Part shown: in pieces, positions 13,472-15,982 of the stretch
Layout: every line of letters starts with the position of its first letter
Numbering within the stretch: the stretch's first letter is position 1
NCBI GenBank assembly: GCA_034927775.1
Contig: JAYFPL010000015.1
Span: 1-15,982, forward strand
DNA length: 15,982 bases
Direction: 5' to 3'
DNA from: IOR16 sp034927775
GTDB taxonomy: Bacteria > Bacillota > Clostridia > Peptostreptococcales > Anaerovoracaceae
Position numbers and translations under genes: made by a program
Notes under the pieces: generated by a model
Told to the model about the DNA's origin: nothing
Seen by the model: only the letters and a program-made list of their open reading frames with translations
Databases searched by the model: none

Positions 13472-14134
13472 ATGAAGAAAAAAGGAGTATTAATCATACA
13501 TGGTTTTGTTGGGAATCCCAATGAAGTCAGTTTTCTATCCGAACGTTTAGAAAAACAAGGATATATTATAAGTGTTCCCTTATTGCCAGGTCACGGACAG
13601 GGGAATAAACCACTTCAAAAAGTCAAAGCAACAGAATGGATCAATGCAGTGGAAAAAGCCTATTTGGAACTTGAGAAAAGTTGTGATTGTGTTTTTGTCG
13701 TCGGTTTTTCTATGGGGGGTCTATTAGCTGCACATCTTTGGAATTTTAAAATGACGGGGTTGGTTACGGTAAACACACCGGTTTATTATTGGAATTTAAA
13801 ACAAATAATTTTTAATCTTACATCTGATTATACAAAATACTCATTAAAATATTTGAACAGTGGAAAGGGAAAACCGTTGAATGCCATGGCACAATTTCAA
13901 AAGTTATTGTTTTTTACAATACCTGTTTTTAAAAGACTAAATTGCAATACGCTTGTATTGCAGGCGGCAGATGATGATACTGTAGTTCCAAAGAGCTCAG
14001 ATTATATATTTTCCAGAATTACGGGAGAAAAACATTTAATTAAGCTGGCAAAAGGCGGACACCAAATTTTTCAAAGTGAGAGAGCACAAGAAGCTTCGCT
14101 GATTATTGAAAGATATTTTGAGAATTTATCTTAA
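13472..14134 (+). CDS. Alpha/beta-hydrolase, carboxylesterase/monoacylglycerol-lipase type
   Basis: A 220-residue cytoplasmic serine hydrolase that probably cleaves short-chain carboxylic or monoacylglycerol esters. AGAAAGAGG precedes the ATG by about seven bases. Visible elements are the oxyanion-region HGFVGNP (10-16), the LPGHGQ turn (38-43), the nucleophile elbow GFSMGG with Ser80, the acid in QAADDDTVVP (probably Asp168), and the catalytic His197 in GGHQIF. A short cap (about 100-155) lies between elbow and acid. Size and motifs match the Est30-like carboxylesterase group. It has no signal peptide. It stands between the palindrome and the ABC operon with no overlap. Natural substrate unknown; family assignment is firm. 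Confidence 0.9.
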   Translation: MKKKGVLIIHGFVGNPNEVSFLSERLEKQGYIISVPLLPGHGQGNKPLQKVKATEWINAVEKAYLELEKSCDCVFVVGFSMGGLLAAHLWNFKMTGLVTVNTPVYYWNLKQIIFNLTSDYTKYSLKYLNSGKGKPLNAMAQFQKLLFFTIPVFKRLNCNTLVLQAADDDTVVPKSSDYIFSRITGEKHLIKLAKGGHQIFQSERAQEASLIIERYFENLS

Positions 14135-14235
14135 CTCCAATGTTATTAACAAAAGACATAGAGGATAGAAAAGTACGACATATTTAAAAAAATTGTTTGT
14201 TTTCTTTTTGTACATTTCGAAGTAATCTAAAATAG

Positions 14236-14249
14236 AACAACACGTTGTT
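14236..14249. promoter_or_regulatory. Inverted repeat upstream of the ABC operon
   Basis: AACAAC and GTTGTT, two bases apart, lie three bases upstream of a good -10 box TATGAT (14253-14258). This is the position of a typical repressor site between -35 and -10. The -35 itself is poor, and no TetR or GntR gene is visible beside it, so the assignment is tentative. Confidence 0.3.
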
Positions 14250-14290
14250 GGGTATGATAGGATAAACTTTAACAGAAGGGAACCAGGAAT

Positions 14291-15031
14291 ATGGATGACA
14301 GTATTATCCTCGAAGGTGTTAATAAAATTTATGGAGCCAAGCAAGTACTGAAAGATGTATCTTTTTCGGTACCAAGAGGAGCAATTTATGGACTTTTAGG
14401 GCCATCCGGATGTGGTAAAACGACAACCGTTAAGATTGTTGCGGGTATTTCGGAAGCTACCTATGGAAAGGCTTATGTACTGAATCAAACCATGCCGAAC
14501 CTTACCTTAATGAATAAAATCGGTTACATGGCACAATCCGATGCCTTATATGGAGATCTGACTGCAAAGGAAAATCTCGAGTTTTTTGGATCATTATATG
14601 GACTAAATAGAACATTTCTTTCCAAAAGAATATTAGAAGTGATGAATTTGGTAAATTTGACAGAGGAAGTTAATCGAAAGGTTGCTTTGTTTTCGGGAGG
14701 AATGAAACGAAGACTTTCCTTAGCGATGACTATTTTGCATGAACCTGAGATTTTAATTTTAGATGAACCTACGGTTGGGATTGACCCTTTACTACGTAAG
14801 GATATATGGGAAGAACTTTATTCTATGACCAAAAACGGTGTGACAATTTTGGTGACAACACATGTGATGGATGAAGCGGAAAAATGTACACATCTCTCTA
14901 TGATGCGAGATGGAAGACTGATTGCGAGTGGTACTCCAATCGAAATTCAGAACAGTGTAGGGGTTTCCAAATTAGAAGATGCGTTTTTGATCTATGGCAA
15001 AGCATCAAGGGAGAATCAAGATGAAGGTTAG
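14291..15031 (+). CDS. ABC transporter ATP-binding protein (ABC-2 exporter type)
   Basis: A 246-residue ATPase that powers the permease encoded next to it. Motifs: Walker A GPSGCGKTT (37-45), Q-loop Gln82, signature FSGGMKRR (134-141), Walker B ILILDEP (154-160) with TVGIDP following, and the switch His191 in TTHVMDEAE. The FSGGMKRR signature and TVGIDP are typical of the DrrA/CcmA-like subfamily that exports drugs, lipids or antibiotics with ABC-2 permeases. AGGA lies four bases and AAGGG about eleven bases before the ATG. The 3' end overlaps the permease gene by 11 bases, giving translational coupling. Substrate unknown. Confidence 0.93.
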   Translation: MDDSIILEGVNKIYGAKQVLKDVSFSVPRGAIYGLLGPSGCGKTTTVKIVAGISEATYGKAYVLNQTMPNLTLMNKIGYMAQSDALYGDLTAKENLEFFGSLYGLNRTFLSKRILEVMNLVNLTEEVNRKVALFSGGMKRRLSLAMTILHEPEILILDEPTVGIDPLLRKDIWEELYSMTKNGVTILVTTHVMDEAEKCTHLSMMRDGRLIASGTPIEIQNSVGVSKLEDAFLIYGKASRENQDEG

Positions 15032-15982
15032 AGCACTGGCGAAAAGGATTTTAATTCAAATTAAAAACGATAAAAGAACATTGGCACTGATGTTAATCGC
15101 TCCATTATTGATTTTGACGTTACTTTATTTTGTATTTGAAGGTACAGTATCGGGCTTGTCTGTTGGCATCATAAATGCACCAATTCATTATGAGAATACA
15201 TTATATGAAAATAATATAAAAACCATAAGGTATTACAATGAGGAGGAGGCTTTTAAAGCATTAGATAAAGGCGAAGTTATTGCGGTTGTGTCGATGCGCT
15301 CAGGCAAGCTACATGCATGGCTGGATGGGAGCAACTCTGTAGATGCCAATACGGCAAGACAAGCAATTGAAATGGCACAAAGAGGATATAACATGATTCG
15401 AAAGGATTTGACTATGGACGTAACTTATGTTTACGGGCAAGAGGATTTATCCTTATTTGATAATTTTGCGGCTATTTTGATGTCATTTTTAGTATTCTTT
15501 TTTGTATTTCTTATTACCGGAATTTCTTTTTTAAAGGAACGAACGACTGGAACATTAGAGAAAATTCTTTCCACTCCTATTAAAAGATGGGAAGTCGTGG
15601 TTGGTTATGTATTAGGTTTTGGAGCAGTTAATGTAGTGCAATCAGCCATTATATCGTTTTATTTAGTGTATGTATTAAATGTTATGATGGTTGGATCAGT
15701 ATGGCTGGTGCTTTTAACGACTTTAGTCACAGCTATTGCAGCGTTAACACTTGGAATCTTGCTTTCTACAGCTGCAAATTCGGAATTTCAAATGATACAA
15801 TTCATTCCAATTGTTATTGTACCTCAGGTTTTCTTTGGTGGACTATTTCAATTATCATCCGGTTGGGAAGCCTTCGGGCATTTGATGCCGCTATATTATT
15901 CGGCACATGCATTGGAAGAAATTATGATGAAGGGAAGCGGTTTGGATCGTATTTATCCAGACTTATTAATTTTAATTGTATT
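15021..15982 (+). CDS. ABC-2 type permease (3' partial)
   Basis: The ATG at 15021 lies inside the end of the ATPase gene, with GGGAGAATCAAG upstream. The frame stays open to the window edge, giving 320 residues without a stop, so the C-terminus is missing. The N-terminus has a basic stretch and one membrane segment (LMLIAPLLILTLLYFVF), then an extracytoplasmic region of about 110 residues. The membrane core follows with ILMSFLVFFFVFLITGISF, the ABC-2 hallmark FLKERTTGTLEKILSTPIKRWEVVVGY, further helices, and IPIVIVPQVFFGGLF. This is the classic YhaP/DrrB-like exporter permease layout, forming a membrane complex with the upstream ATPase. Substrate unknown. Confidence 0.92.
   Translation, partial: MKVRALAKRILIQIKNDKRTLALMLIAPLLILTLLYFVFEGTVSGLSVGIINAPIHYENTLYENNIKTIRYYNEEEAFKALDKGEVIAVVSMRSGKLHAWLDGSNSVDANTARQAIEMAQRGYNMIRKDLTMDVTYVYGQEDLSLFDNFAAILMSFLVFFFVFLITGISFLKERTTGTLEKILSTPIKRWEVVVGYVLGFGAVNVVQSAIISFYLVYVLNVMMVGSVWLVLLTTLVTAIAALTLGILLSTAANSEFQMIQFIPIVIVPQVFFGGLFQLSSGWEAFGHLMPLYYSAHALEEIMMKGSGLDRIYPDLLILIV

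Noticed and set aside
1..15982. CRISPR array, tRNA/rRNA genes, riboswitches
   Set aside because: No regularly spaced identical repeats, tRNA-like CCA ends or known aptamer cores were recognised on either strand by reading; a covariance-model search was not possible.

Overview
This window looks like chromosomal DNA from an anaerobic, low-GC Gram-positive bacterium (Firmicutes, most likely class Clostridia). The evidence is a huge S-layer-homology (SLH) surface protein, a small rubredoxin, a DUF1540 mini-protein, an NhaC-family antiporter, AGGAGG-type ribosome binding sites throughout and AT-rich intergenic DNA. I cannot name a genus. Base composition is not uniform: the SLH gene is visibly richer in G+C (ACC, GCC and GGC codons) than everything after about 4.75 kb, so this may be a mosaic region with a junction near 4.7-4.9 kb.

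Layout. (1) 1-4659: the 3' part of a very large secreted modular protein, its 5' end outside the window. It carries CnaB/carboxypeptidase-regulatory-like repeats, a repetitive beta-helix-like region, several Ig-like/MBG-like modules, a Gly-Ser linker and three C-terminal SLH domains, and ends at a strong terminator. (2) 4660-5005: a gene-poor junction with a possible minus-strand gene remnant and a promoter. (3) 5006-9177: a cassette of a LytS-type membrane histidine kinase, a response regulator with a SARP-type winged-helix output domain, an NhaC-family antiporter and a small PH-like membrane protein, closed by a terminator. The antiporter promoter carries two TTGAC-type heptamers with 11-bp periodicity just upstream of the -10 box, which is the geometry of a SARP operator. 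(4) 9399-11190: small membrane proteins of unknown function, a gene-poor stretch with terminators and micro-ORFs, and a minus-strand DUF1540 gene. (5) 11280-13289: rubredoxin, convergent with a cyclopropane-fatty-acid synthase across a shared bidirectional terminator; the synthase is divergent from an XRE-type regulator. (6) 13302-15982: a perfect 46-bp palindrome overlapping a promoter-like sequence, a monoacylglycerol-lipase-like carboxylesterase, and a two-gene ABC-2 exporter operon whose permease runs off the window.

How the genes may work together: the kinase/regulator pair is the obvious candidate controller of the antiporter and its PH-like companion. The downstream genes (cyclopropane synthase, esterase, exporter) all touch membrane lipid or envelope biology, but apart from the ABC pair nothing in the sequence ties them into one pathway. 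The most interesting candidate system is the two-component/SARP-box/NhaC/PH-protein cassette.
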